The notes under the pieces: generated by a model
What the model was told of the DNA's origin: nothing
The model's database searches: none
Seen by the model: only the letters and a program-made list of their open reading frames with translations
Translations under genes and position numbers: made by a program
Part shown: in pieces, positions 37,962-49,600 of the stretch
Layout: each line of letters opens with the position of its first letter
Numbering within the stretch: position 1 is the stretch's first letter
Assembly (NCBI GenBank): GCA_001839685.1
Contig: MLAK01000804.1
Coordinates: 3,202-67,201 of the forward strand
Direction of reading: 5' to 3'
Length of the DNA: 64,000 nt
Origin: Tritrichomonas foetus
Lineage: Eukaryota > Parabasalia > Tritrichomonadida > Tritrichomonadidae

Positions 37962-39425
37962 ATGAGCATCACCTCGAATTTTTCCAGCTCAGGGCAACTA
38001 AACGCTCTTCATCATACTTTTTCAGACGATTATGAAGATACTCAAGCAATAATTTTACAACGCGGACAACTTGTCGAGCATTTTATTAAATCCCATAAAG
38101 ATGATAGGGACAAAACAGTTTGTTTCGATTTACTCACGACACTTTTCTCGTTATTCAAAAGCGAGTTTGCCACAAATTTATCGCTAAGGAAGGCCCTCGT
38201 TGAAAATAAAGAAATGGTCAACAATTATCGATTCTACCAAAAAGAAATACGCGACTTTTTGAATTCAATTCAAGCACAGTTTCCAAAATTAAAAACTTTC
38301 GAGCAAATCATTACAGCGTCAAACGGACTATTTTCGAGTATGAAAAAAAATTCATCATTTCACGAAACAAAACTTCTTTTAAAGGATTTGGTTGAAGAAG
38401 AGAATAATTTAAAAAATAGGAAGAAAGAAATTCTCAAACAATCAAAAGAATCAAAATTGCAAAAAGAAACAAAAATTTCTCAGTTTCAACAAGATATTCA
38501 AAAAGTTCAAAATTTTGAGGACGAGCTCTCTGAGAAACTCAATAAATTAATAAAAGAAAAAGAAGCACTAGAAAGCCAAACATTCGAAAATATCGATGAC
38601 CTTCAAATTAAAGTCAAAGAAATTGATAACAAATTAGAAACATTGAATTCCGGAATCATTACAATCAAAAGGAAAAATAATCAAAAACTATTGAAATTAA
38701 AACTTCAAATTCAGAAGAATTATGTTGATGTAAAAGATTTACGAGCTGCACGAACAGACTTGGAAAATGAACTTGACATTATCCAGTCCAAAATTGATTA
38801 CCTGACTAATCCACTAGCTGTTCCGAAAGATGACATAAAAACACCTCACATTATGAGATACCAACTTATTGAATTACAGAAGACTTTTGAAAATTTAACA
38901 AAAGAACTCGAAAAAGAAAAACAAGAAACTGATGAAATTGAATGTCAAATAAATGAACTTGATCAATTTGTTTTAAATAATGATGAGAAAAATAAAGATT
39001 TGAAGGAAAAAGCAAATGAATTAAATACAATTTTAGAAAAACATCAAACAACATTAAAACAAATCAAATTGAAAGAAAATCAAACAAAAGATTTTAAAAG
39101 TCAATTAGATTTGTTTGATGAAGTAAAAAGATCGCTGAATTTTGATAAAATCAAATATAAGCATGAATTGGAAGACGCAGAAGCGAAATGGAGGCAATTA
39201 GCTATAGATAACAAATCATTACTAAAAACAAAAGATTATATTGAATCTCAAATTCATGATGCTCAAAAAGTTCTCAAGAAGTCGACACTCTCTCAATATG
39301 ATAAAGAGTTATTCGATTCAACAATGTCTACTTTTAAGCAGTTACGTGAAGAATTATGCTTACCATTAAGTACATCACCACATGATATTGTAAGTATTGT
39401 ATTGGAAAGATGCCATAATGCATGA
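37962..39425 (+). CDS. Hypothetical coiled-coil protein
   Basis: A 487-residue protein. Residues 1-130 are globular-helical (RGQLVEHFIKSHKDDRDKT; FDLLTTLFSLFKSEF). Residues about 130-450 form long Lys/Glu/Leu-rich coiled coils with a break around 275-295 (NPLAVPKDDIKTPH). The C-terminal 40 residues are again globular. The organisation, a small helical head followed by segmented coiled coil, resembles intraflagellar or kinetochore coiled-coil proteins, but nothing specific is recognised. Confidence 0.85.
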   Translation: MSITSNFSSSGQLNALHHTFSDDYEDTQAIILQRGQLVEHFIKSHKDDRDKTVCFDLLTTLFSLFKSEFATNLSLRKALVENKEMVNNYRFYQKEIRDFLNSIQAQFPKLKTFEQIITASNGLFSSMKKNSSFHETKLLLKDLVEEENNLKNRKKEILKQSKESKLQKETKISQFQQDIQKVQNFEDELSEKLNKLIKEKEALESQTFENIDDLQIKVKEIDNKLETLNSGIITIKRKNNQKLLKLKLQIQKNYVDVKDLRAARTDLENELDIIQSKIDYLTNPLAVPKDDIKTPHIMRYQLIELQKTFENLTKELEKEKQETDEIECQINELDQFVLNNDEKNKDLKEKANELNTILEKHQTTLKQIKLKENQTKDFKSQLDLFDEVKRSLNFDKIKYKHELEDAEAKWRQLAIDNKSLLKTKDYIESQIHDAQKVLKKSTLSQYDKELFDSTMSTFKQLREELCLPLSTSPHDIVSIVLERCHNA

Positions 39426-41321
39426 ATGTAATTATATAGATTAAAATTGTTTGTATTTCAAATCTTTTAATATTATATTTTTATTGCTTTACTGATTATA
39501 ATAGGTGAGCGATCTTTTTATTCATACGCATGGTGCTATGATCATCATCCGATGTGATAATGAATAACATCAGAATTATTTTTTATAAGATAATATGAAT
39601 GACCTGTAAATGAAGGGTCAGAAAAATTTATAAATTGAGAATGCTGTTCAATATTGATGTTTTTCCTGATCAAATCAAGGTTAAATTAAGAAAAAAAAGT
39701 TGGATTAATGGACAAAAAGGGAAGATGATTCTTTATGTTTTTTAATAGATAAAAAGAAGGGAAAGTGCTTCTTAATCTTCTTAAATTTCCAAAAGATCTG
39801 TTTCGATTTTCAGTTCTGGATACAATGTGATAAAATTAATGATAATAGTAACAACTTCTTCAAAAGAAAGATCCAAATAAAACGACAGTGAAATATTTTG
39901 AATTGTCATTACTTCAAAAATTGCAATATTATTGATACCTATTACGACACAATAACTCAGTGAAAGAGAAAAATTAGATTCGACTCAAAATTGAACTTCT
40001 TAGTTCAATTAAAATGACAAAATTAGTCTCTTACACTAATACTCAATATATTGTGAATAAAGTTTCCTAAAAGATAAAACTAATCTTCATGTGACGATTT
40101 TATGAAGGAATGTTTAAAACTAACTCTGTATTCAAAAAATTAAACTAATTCACTTTTATTTGATTGTTTATTAAAAGTTCACAGAATCAATAAAATTGGA
40201 AAATCACAAATTACACTCATATAAAAGATTTATACACATATAATGAATCCAAATGAAAAGCTATTCTATATATGATTTTATCTAAATCATTGCTAACTTC
40301 CCACATGACAGTGATGTATGATATATTAAATATTAGTGTGTCGGTAACTTTCCCAAGAGATCTACATAGGACACGAGAGATGCATTGCATTTAGATAAAG
40401 ATTTTATCGAAGAACTGTCCATTTTCAAAAATAGAGAAGCAATAAAATATTGACATTGGTATATCGAATATGAAGCGCGTAAATATGACGACAAAAAAAA
40501 TGAAAGATGCTTCTTAATGATTTTTAATCGCCGTGGTGGTTTGATATCAAGAATAGATTACTATTATATTTATTTGACCGTTTAATAAAAAATGACTATG
40601 AAGTAATATTTTAAATAAATTATCAATATTTTAAATGACAATTCAATATAATATTTCTATCAAAATTGAGAAACAATGACATTGCCATATTTCTTCTGAA
40701 TACGCGAATCGCTTTTTATTTGAAGATTAACGATATAGAATATCTCATTACACCATATTTTTTTACTCATTCGTTCATGAATTTTGATTATTAATTCATT
40801 ATAGGCAAGAAATAGATATTTCTTGATATCGTTTCAATAGATAAATCTTTGAAAGAAAAAAAAACTATTGAAAAATTAATATGACCATGACGCGTATTTT
40901 CTCAAAAAGTCGATTAACAACATTGTCATCTCAAATTTCAATTGAAATTGATTAACAAAAATCCCAAAAGATAATTGTGATAACTTTTTGAGATACCATT
41001 TCAATAGATGGTGTCAGTTACACTGCATCAAGCTAATTCTCTTGAATTTCAATTAAAATGCTAAAAATTCGTGTGATCTGAAATTCGATGAACTTCATCA
41101 AATATTCAAAAAGTTATATGAAGACAAAAACTATCATCGTTTTTCTTTCGGTCGGCCAGATTAAATCACAAAAATGTTTTATTTCGATGAAATTTTAAAT
41201 TCAATATACATTCAATTAATCATCAATTGTCAATCGATTCTATAAGGATATTCAACTGCATTTAAATTGTATTTGAAATTTTCACAAAAATTAATATAGA
41301 CATTCTATTCAAATCAAAAAT
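39426..41321. other. Longest intergenic region in the window
   Basis: A 1.9-kb AT-rich spacer without an intact gene, tRNA-like element or repeat array that I can identify. The minus strand around 39785-39990 is open for about 65 codons and reads protein-like (IQNISLSFYLDLSFEEVV, ITLYPELKIETDLLEI), but without an upstream ATG. It may be a relic; chance cannot be excluded. Confidence 0.4.
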
Positions 41322-42269
41322 ATGTCGTGTGGGCCTGGTGCGATTAAATGGATCGAAAATGTCTTCAATGATTGCATCATCACAACTCGTGACAAGTGGA
41401 GCTTTGCCATCGGACTTATTTCCAGTGTCGTCTTCTTAGTCAGCTCTCTCCCGCAAATTATTCTGAATTTTAAAGAAAAGAAAGTCGACGGCCAAAGTCC
41501 CTTCTTTTTCTCGCTTCTTTTCTTAGCCAGTATCCTCAACATCATTGGTGTTTTTATTACAAAAGGACTCATTACCCAAATTATTCAAGGTATTATTTAT
41601 TGCATTTTAGATGGAATTTTGTTCTTCCAATTCATTGCATACAAATACATTATGAAAACAAACGATGTTCAAAACGACGATCAAAATCTTAAATCGTTAC
41701 ATGATTCATCCAACTCATCATCTTCATCAGAATCATCAGATTCAGATGACTCAGATGATTCAGATACAACTAGCAATACAGACGGACACAAACACAGAGA
41801 CAGCCAGGGAAATGTTGATGGCATCCGAACAGGCGGATTGGCCACAGCTGCACTTGTTGGTGAAGTTTCTGCTGCTACTAACTGGGCGGCACCTTACAAA
41901 GGCGACCAAATTGTCGGAACTATGTTTGGTTGGGTTGCCACTGTAATTTACATCTGCTCGCGTGTTCCACAAATCATGAAAAACGTCAAACTTCAATCAG
42001 TCGGAGATTTATCTGCATTTTACTTCTTTTTAAGTATTGCAGGAAACTTCACATATAGCTTTTCAGTATTTCTCAGAAATATAGAGTCCAATTATTTGTG
42101 GAAGCAGGCGCCTTTCCTTGCTGGTGCTCTCGGGCCGCTCGTGTGCGATGTCATCGTTCTCAGCCAAATGGCCTACTATGGAAAACCAAAGGCACAAGGA
42201 AGTACAACTGATAATGACGAAAATGATTCAGAAAGAGATGGAGAAGCAAGAAGAATCAATGAATTGTAA
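41322..42269 (+). CDS. PQ-loop family transporter (lysosomal cationic amino acid exporter-like)
   Basis: A 315-residue, seven-helix membrane protein with both PQ motifs: SSLPQIILNF (Pro44-Gln45) and CSRVPQIMKN (Pro216-Gln217). This is the PQLC2/Ypq1 family, which exports Arg/Lys-type amino acids from lysosomes or vacuoles. A long Ser/Asp-rich cytosolic loop (about 113-165) separates the two halves and is a likely phosphorylation region. The C-terminal tail is acidic. Length is normal for the family. Substrate cannot be read from the sequence. Confidence 0.93.
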   Translation: MSCGPGAIKWIENVFNDCIITTRDKWSFAIGLISSVVFLVSSLPQIILNFKEKKVDGQSPFFFSLLFLASILNIIGVFITKGLITQIIQGIIYCILDGILFFQFIAYKYIMKTNDVQNDDQNLKSLHDSSNSSSSSESSDSDDSDDSDTTSNTDGHKHRDSQGNVDGIRTGGLATAALVGEVSAATNWAAPYKGDQIVGTMFGWVATVIYICSRVPQIMKNVKLQSVGDLSAFYFFLSIAGNFTYSFSVFLRNIESNYLWKQAPFLAGALGPLVCDVIVLSQMAYYGKPKAQGSTTDNDENDSERDGEARRINEL

Positions 42270-42365
42270 TTTTTGTTTTATTTAGTTTTTTAGTTTATAT
42301 AAAAATTTCTTTGAATTAATCTAAAAAAAGATCTTTTTTTCTATGTTTTTTCAAATGATAAAAGA

Positions 42366-42940
42366 ATGAAATCATTTTTTGGTTGTTTAGCATATGATAA
42401 TGTTGGCAATGATACTTTCTTTGGAGAATTTCGGGTTAGAATTCAGCGAATTAGACAAAGTTGATGAAATTAAATATCATTCCATGATCAGATTAAAAAA
42501 GAGGCTTATGTGACACAGAAACCCATTTAGGTGTAAATGAAGGAAGTTTTATATGTATTGAAAAAGCAATCAACCTTTTATCTTTATGGCTAAGAAATAC
42601 CGCGAGATGGAATGACAGCAACAATGTTTGATTCTTTGAAAGATGAATGATGTTTTTGGGAACTCAATCTACTGGAAGTACAATGATTGCAGAAACATTG
42701 ACACCAATAGAATTTATCATTATTTCCAAATAAAAAAAAAAAATCAGTCCAACACAATCATTATGTTCAGTCTGATTTTCTTTAAATCCAAAAGAAGAGT
42801 GAATTATCACTGAACATTTAGCTAAATAGACCTGAATCTTTTCAAGTCGAATAGAAAAAGAAAACATGGATTTATGATCAGCTCCGTGTTTTACACAAGT
42901 GAAATTTTAGGCCGATCAAATTCAACAGTGACATGACGAA
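42366..42940 (+). pseudogene. Probable multiply frameshifted gene relic
   Basis: Directly downstream of the PQ-loop gene, successive plus-strand frames read as plausible protein. One begins at an ATG at 42366 (MKSFFGCLAYDNVGNDTFF). After a frame change follows FGLEFSELDKVDEIKYHS, then GSFICIEKAINLLSLWLRN, then GTQSTGSTMIAETLTPIEF to about 42732, and finally MISSVFYTSEILGRSNSTVT to about 42940. Five protein-like pieces in the same strand and order suggest a gene broken by indels. No family is recognised, so confidence is limited. Confidence 0.4.
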
Positions 42941-43029
42941 AAAATGATGATTTACAATTTCTTATTCTATAATATAATATAATAATATTATTATAAGCAT
43001 ATAATAGGTTTAACTTAGTGCATTTTTAC

Positions 43030-43419
43030 TTATTTGGGAAGAGTGAAAATTCTTTCCATGAGTTGCCACTTTTCAGCCGAAGCAGCACCTGGTTTGGCCA
43101 TTTGGAATTTGGCGACAAAGTCTTCCCATTCTGCTTGCCTTTCCATCTTGCTCAATTTGGCAAATGCTGAATCCCATTCGAAGTCGGCTGGTGTTTCGAC
43201 AATCATGAAAAGGCGGTTTCCGAGAATGTAAATTTCCATTGAAAGAATTCCAACTGCTTTGATTCCAGCTGGGATTTCTGGCCAATTGTATTCTGGTGAG
43301 TGCCAATGCTTGTATTCTTCGATTAGTTTTGGATCGTCTTTTAAGTCGAGTGTTTGGCAGTATCTCTTGAATGGCTGTTTGTAGGGCTCTTCAGGATAGC
43401 CAGCTTTGTAATCTGTCAT
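43030..43419 (-). CDS. L-rhamnose/L-fucose mutarotase-like protein (RhaM, former DUF718)
   Basis: A 129-residue protein matching the RhaM fold family across its length: KRYCQTLDLKDDPKLIEEYK (about 19-38), HSPEYNWPEIPAGIKAVGI, the core MEIYILGNRLFMIVET, then DFEWDSAFAKL and a C-terminal WQLMERIF. These small dimeric ferredoxin-like enzymes interconvert alpha and beta anomers of 6-deoxy sugars such as L-rhamnose or L-fucose. The family is mainly bacterial with scattered eukaryotic members, so lateral transfer is plausible. The catalytic His and Tyr equivalents could be the His/Tyr in HWHSPEY and a Tyr of the core; I have not aligned them. Confidence 0.9.
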   Translation of the reverse strand: MTDYKAGYPEEPYKQPFKRYCQTLDLKDDPKLIEEYKHWHSPEYNWPEIPAGIKAVGILSMEIYILGNRLFMIVETPADFEWDSAFAKLSKMERQAEWEDFVAKFQMAKPGAASAEKWQLMERIFTLPK

Positions 43420-44079
43420 TAAAGTGGTGTGTTCTCAAAAAGTTAAAACCGATTCCATTGAAACTATTGATTTCCTCATATCACTTCATTTTATTTAAAC
43501 GGCCTCCAACTTAACATTCACTATTCTCTATCCATCTCTGTTACGGCTAAGAGCCTTCCAAAATAAAACTTGTTTGTAACGGTTTGCTTTAAAAAAAAAA
43601 GAATCTGTAGTTCCGTTAATAACAATATTACTAAATAATTTTGTTGTTTTGTTATGAATTATGAGTGAGGAAAAAAAGGCATGCTCACATTATTTGGAGC
43701 CGTGCTTTCAATATATTTTTAACATTTTAGAAAGTAGATTCCCCACAATTCCAGTATATGCTGCTCTCTAATGATGTTACATAACTCTCAGAGGAAATAA
43801 ATCTGAAATTGACACAAGCAAGATTTCAACAATACAAAAATAAATTTAAAAGATATAAATCAATCTTTTAAATTCAGGTTGAAATAATACCTAAATTATT
43901 GAAGATTTATGAATCATTAATAATAAATAATATTATTCAGTAGAATTAAAATTTTTTAGAAGCGTGCTGTTTAGAAAAATAAAAACTACTGATCGAATTT
44001 AAAATATGTCTCTTTTCTAGAGTGAGAAAGGGGAAAAAAAGAGAGACAAAGAAAAAAAGTGTACATGCGCAAAATAACT
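43420..44079. other. Intergenic region
   Basis: AT-rich spacer upstream of the mutarotase gene. I see no intact gene or repeat. The open frame down to 43946 continues past the end of recognisable Sel1 text and is probably not coding. Confidence 0.4.
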
Positions 44080-44500
44080 GAGTATTATTTTCACCAATCA
44101 AAGAGAGAACACTCATCATAAGAATGGATTGATTGTGATTTTCCTCAACTAATTGTTTTAGTAAAGAAATAGCCTTACTATTTTCAGGATTTCTGCACTG
44201 TAAATACAAAATAACTAGATTAAAATGTACCCCTGAATGACTTTATGTTGATGCTAGTTCAAAATAATGAATAGATTTTTTGAAATATCACAAGGAATAA
44301 ATTCATTTTTCAAATATTAGACCAAGTTCGTATTATGCATCTGAATGATTTTGTTGTGATGCTAGTTCAAAAAAATATATTGAATTGGAAATATCATGAT
44401 ATTGTTGTATGTATGCCACAATCCGAATATATAACGAATATGTGACTGATTTTTTGGTGATTGTGCTAATTGAATATATAAAGTATAGTTTTTGATTTTT
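44080..44500 (-). pseudogene. Sel1-repeat protein relic
   Basis: Reading leftward, one frame contains FELASQQNHSDA, a stop, then YELGLIFEK, two further stops and, exactly 36 codons after the first FELAS, a second FELAST. It then continues through LYLQCRNPENSKAISLLKQL and VEENHNQSILMM. The 36-residue period and the 'YFELA...NH-x-DA-x-YELG-x-IFE' text are the Sel1 repeat (TPR-like) signature. A third diverged unit (QLAQSPKNQSHIRYIFGL) lies upstream in another frame. At least four in-frame stops and one frameshift mark it as a dead fragment. Sel1-repeat proteins, often fused to kinases, are numerous in trichomonads. Confidence 0.65.
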
Positions 44501-44662
44501 TTGAGCATTTACTTTTTAAATCATAAAAATTATCTTTGGTTAAATAAATTATTGTTTGATTCTCAAGTAATCCATTCCATTTTTCAATGGCCAAGTTACA
44601 TAAAAAACTAAAACATTACATAATAAAAAAAATATTCTCACGTTTATTCTTTAAAAATTCCT

Positions 44663-45943
44663 CTACTCATGCGGTTCGATACCAACAAATGTATCCGCAT
44701 CCAAAACTTTTCGTATTTCTTCTTTCTCTTCTTCTGACTGCAAATTTGTATAAAGCGCCAAAATACTACTTACTTGATTTTGGTAGTCATTTTTAGCTGC
44801 CTTCAATGCGGTCACAAATTCTTCTTTCTTTTCGTTCTTCAAGCTCATTGCATTAATTTGTTGATGTAAGTTGTCAAGAAGCTCAGATTGCATGTGAACT
44901 TGAGCATCTTCGATGAGAACTTTGTTTTCAGCATCGTGAAGTTGTTCTTCAATTTTCTTTTCTAATTGTTGGGTTTTATCCAATTGCTCCTGAAGATTAT
45001 TGATTAGTTGTTGATCAGCTTCGTGTTGTTCTTTTAATTGCTGATTTTCTTTTTCAAGAATATTGTTTCGTTCTTCAAGAGCTCGATTAGTTTCTTGAAG
45101 GTTTTTGATATAGCTTGGATCTTTTGATAATTCTTCATATTTTCTTCGTTCTTCCTCTTCTCGCTTTTTGGCTTCTTCAGCTTCTCTCTTTATTCTTTCC
45201 TCTTCGTCCTTCTGCTTTTGCTTGCGAAGTTGGTCTTTGATGAAAACGTTCTCGGATTGGTCAATTGAAGCTTTTTCTTTAACAGGATCAAATGTAAGCA
45301 TTCTGCATACAGAAATGAGGAGGTTTAAGGCAGCAGAAAATTTTTCCATTTTTTCATTCAATTCTTCTGGAATGCTGTTCTTGCCACCGAAAACCTTCTC
45401 AAAAAATATTTCAGACATTGAAAAGAAATTAATTTTTGAGAGCTGAATATCTTCGACATTTTCGACAGTTGGTCTGACATTGTTTTTGACTTGCTTTTCT
45501 AATGACTCTCTGTCGCGTCGATTTTGGTCTTTGTCGTTTTCGTCCTCGCTTTCATATTTTTCGGCGATTTTCTGGAGGAAGTCCTGTTGAAGGGTAGCAA
45601 ACTGAGCGAACATTTCTTTGGCGCCTATTTTGATTTTCTCCAAAAGTTGCTTGTTTTCGTCGTTCGATAGAAATTCGATAATGAAATTTAATTTGGTGTC
45701 GACTTGATAATTTCGGATGATTTTGCTGGACACTTCGTCAAACCTACCTGTGATTTCGTACAAGGCCTTGTCGATTTCTGTTCCTTGGTTGAAATAGGAA
45801 ACTTCATTTCCCCATAAGCGAATATCTTTCATTATCGTTCGAAACTTGCTTTGAATGCCGTTTCGTTGCTCGAAATAGCGATTTAGGATTTTACCTTCTT
45901 TAAACTTCTGTATCTCTTCTGGCGAAATATCATTGAAACTCAT
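44663..45943 (-). CDS. Hypothetical coiled-coil protein
   Basis: A 426-residue protein from the ATG at 45943 (the frame extends nine codons upstream to a TTG). Residues 1-225 are mostly helical and may be globular (NEVSYFNQGTEIDKALYEI; IIEFLSNDENKQLLEKIK). Residues about 235-400 are a dense Glu/Lys/Gln coiled coil (RIKREAEEAKKREEEERRK). A short tail ends VGIEPHE. No domain recognised. Its composition fits cytoskeletal or tethering proteins. Confidence 0.85.
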   Translation of the reverse strand: MSFNDISPEEIQKFKEGKILNRYFEQRNGIQSKFRTIMKDIRLWGNEVSYFNQGTEIDKALYEITGRFDEVSSKIIRNYQVDTKLNFIIEFLSNDENKQLLEKIKIGAKEMFAQFATLQQDFLQKIAEKYESEDENDKDQNRRDRESLEKQVKNNVRPTVENVEDIQLSKINFFSMSEIFFEKVFGGKNSIPEELNEKMEKFSAALNLLISVCRMLTFDPVKEKASIDQSENVFIKDQLRKQKQKDEEERIKREAEEAKKREEEERRKYEELSKDPSYIKNLQETNRALEERNNILEKENQQLKEQHEADQQLINNLQEQLDKTQQLEKKIEEQLHDAENKVLIEDAQVHMQSELLDNLHQQINAMSLKNEKKEEFVTALKAAKNDYQNQVSSILALYTNLQSEEEKEEIRKVLDADTFVGIEPHE

Positions 45944-46648
45944 ATTTTTGGTGTTTTTTTGTTCTAACAATTTCGCTCGTCACTTTTTCAACCATATTCA
46001 GACTTGCCCATTCAAATTTTACCCATGAGGTGAAAATTGAATAGATTGCAATCACTTGTAATTCACTAGTTTATGATACGACTTGATATCAATTGAAAAG
46101 ATGATGTTTACATCAATTTTGTTGTTTTTTCGATGGAATAATAAATTAAGAAAAATTATTTTACTTTACAATGTAAAATAACAATGGAATTGCACTTTAC
46201 TATGCTATTTTGGAATTTGTTGTTGATTCATATTATTTGATAAATGAAATTATTCAATTATTTCAATTCGCTGTTTTTGATACTGAATTTTCTAGTGAAT
46301 AAATACATTTATTGATTGTAGATTGCTCTGATTAAATTATTTCTCTGAACGAATATCAATAATATTATTGATGATGAACTTCTTGACTCGCCATTTGAAG
46401 AAAAAATATCTGATGATTTTGACAATTTCAATATCAATCTAGTTCAATGAATCTTATCAATCATATTTTTCATTCGTCATTATCATTTCCGAATCCTGCA
46501 CCATATTTTGTTATAAGGATTAAATAAGAAAAGTTTAAATGAGTAATCAAGAAAATTTCAGACAAAAATACAAAATTCTTCCATTTCCAATATTTATTTA
46601 TTATTTTTTTTTTCTGGCACAACATGCTTATTAAATTAATAAATATAT
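45944..46648. other. Intergenic region
   Basis: AT-rich. A short acidic plus-strand open fragment near 46340-46449 reads DDELLDSPFEEKISDDFDNF but lacks a convincing start. No gene called. Confidence 0.4.
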
Positions 46649-49600
46649 TTATTTCATTGGGGTTTTCGAGCGGACTGGCGTACTCAGCCTACTGTTGCTT
46701 CTGTTACGTAGTATTGGTCTTGTAGGTGTTTGAGGCATTACTCCTCTTTTCGTTGTCTTCGAGATTGCCTGCGCAAGTAAAACGACAGAAATTAAAATTC
46801 GTACATTTATAATTAGTGGATCTGATTTTTGTGGTAGATTCGATCGCAACAAAAGAAGCTTCTTTTGTTCTCTTAAGCTCTGTAATTTCTCAGAAGCCTT
46901 AAGTCTAGAAGGTCCAGCACGAACCATTTCTTTAATCATTATTCGCATTTCATCGGCAGTTAAATTCGATTTTGATGAAACAATAAGACCAGCTGCCCAT
47001 TTCTTCCATTCATCGTCAGCAACAACAACACCAGTACCAGCGGCTCTTTGAACCAATTCGTTAATTGTCGAAATGATTCTTGGTTTGGTCCAATTTGGCT
47101 TAACTCCAGCATATGGAGTTAATGCTGCTCCAATTTCAGCGAGGACATCAAGAACAGCTTCTGAAGTCCTTGTTGGCTTGCTAGCTGCTGATCTTGGAGT
47201 CATTGAAGCTCCACGTGATGGTGATGTTATTGTTGACATTCGAGATGGTGTCATCGAGCCTACAACTGAAGGTGCAGCTGTCTTTATTCTTGATGGAGTA
47301 TCTACACTTCGAATTGATGGGGCACCTACAAGAGATGCATTACCGTTAGCTGTAGTATTGAGGATAGCTGAATCATTGGTAGTAATCGATTGTAATAATG
47401 ATTCGTTTGCTGCTAACGAAGCTTCAAGTTGTCGATCTGCTTCTTGATTCTTGATAATTATCTTAAATTTAGCAACTTTTCTGGACATTCTAGTATTTTG
47501 TTCAACTAATGCACTCATTTCACTACGCTGATGTTGGACGATCGATTCGAATGAATTGACAACTTCTTTGAGTTGAGCTTTGAGATCTTTGACTTTCTTG
47601 GATTTAGCGGCAAGTTGTTTAACGATGACTTCTTTCTCAGCTGTGAACTTTTTAGTGACAAGGGCAACTTCTTCTTGTGCACGCTGATCAGAAGCTTCTG
47701 TTAATTCTTGAATTGTTCGTTCATATGCTCGTGTACGTTGATCAAGGAGAGTTTGAAGGCGATTACGTTGATTCTTAATAACTGTTGAATTCAATTCAGT
47801 TTCCATTGATTTAGATTGTAATGAAGTGCATTGGCTTTCAACCATAAGATTTTTATCTAGAATTTCACTAAGTTCGTTTCTAGCACGACGAATCTCTTCA
47901 TCTTTGCGTTGAATAATGTCTTGGAAGCGAACCGTGATATCTTCACGATTGCGTGTTTGTTGAAGTTCTTTGGTAAGTTCATCAAGCTTTTGATCGTATT
48001 TCTGTTGTGTTTCGCTCATTTCAGTTTGATGTAAAGTTGTCAAAGAATCAACTTTAGATCTTAATTTTTCGATTTCTTCAGAAAGTGCTTCCGGCAATTT
48101 CAATACAGACCTCTTATAATTAATAATTGGTCTTATTTCGTTATTCATGTTTTCTAAAAGCTCTTCTATAATATCCATAAATGTATTCAATTGGTCAGCT
48201 GTTGTAGCGCTTGCGTCGAATTTACCAAATTCCTTCTTTAAGATCGATTTTATTCGTTTAATTGGTCCTTGAAGGCTTTCAAAGTAATCGGCAACATCTA
48301 TTGGATTATGTTTTTCACGCTTGAATGGTAATTGCTTATAAACACCATCAAGATCTGAATCAATTTGACTGACAAACTTCTGACTCTTATTCAAAATGGC
48401 TACAAGAATAACCAAACCAGCATAAATGTTATTTTCACGCTTCAGGATAGTATTATCGATTAAAGCTTGAACATTATCATTGAAACCGAAAATAGCATCA
48501 TACATTAAAACAATATCTAAATCATCTGGTGATAATTGATGTGCGTAATCACGCATTTCTTCAATTCTAGTTACAATTTCGTTACGAAGTTCTTCATCAT
48601 TAAACAAAGCAGCATTTTGATCCAAAATCTTAGTTTCTGCTGTATCTTCTTCAATTAATTTCTTTGTGAATCTGCAAAGTGCGTCAAGTGAACTTCTCAA
48701 TTTTTGAATTGATGCCATGAGTTTTGGATTTTCATTTGCACTATCAATAAGATTTGGTAAATCATCTGGTGTTATATTCATATCATTAAATAATTTCTCC
48801 ATTTCTGTGATAGTTCCATGAGCTTCGGAAAGTTGCTTTTCAGTTTCTGCGATTTTTTCTTCTTGCAAAAGTCGATCTTCTTGAGCGATTGCTTGTTTTT
48901 CTTCTAAATCTTCAATTGTTTGTTTAAGAAGTTCGATTTTGTCATTTGCATCATAAAGTTGTTGATGTAATTTATTGATTTCTTCTTCTTCTTCTTTACG
49001 ATTTTGCAAAGACAAGGATGATGATAAATCATTGTCACGACTGATGATATTTAATCTTCCTTCATATTCAAGAAGCTGTCCTTTGAGCTGAGCAATTTCT
49101 TGTTGAAGTGAATAATTTTCGCCTGCCATTTTTTCGAGTTGAGATGGTGTTGGTTGAACATTGGCGCCTTTTAATGCCTCAAGTTCGTTGTAAAGACGTT
49201 TCATGTTTATTTTTCCTTCAGCGATTTGATGTTTTGAATGTTCTAATGCTTGACGTGATTTCACTATCAACTTTTTACGTTCGGCAAGTTGCTTTTTAAG
49301 ACTTGCATTTTCTTCTGTTAATGTTTCAATTTCATTATTGGCATGTGCAAGCTGTACGTTAAGACTGTTCATTTTTTCATGTTGAATTAAAAGTTTATCG
49401 CTAACTTCTCTTAATTTGTCTTCGAGAACTTGATTTGTTGCTTGTGCTTTAAATAGTTGTTCTTCGTATGCCCTTTTGTTTGCTAAGAATTTTTCCTTCA
49501 ATCTTGTTCCATCTCGATAAAGCGTCTCGATTTCCTGCGCAAGCTGGGCCTGGTCCTTCTGGCTGTCTTTGTTGTGACTTTGCACATCTTCGATATAAGT

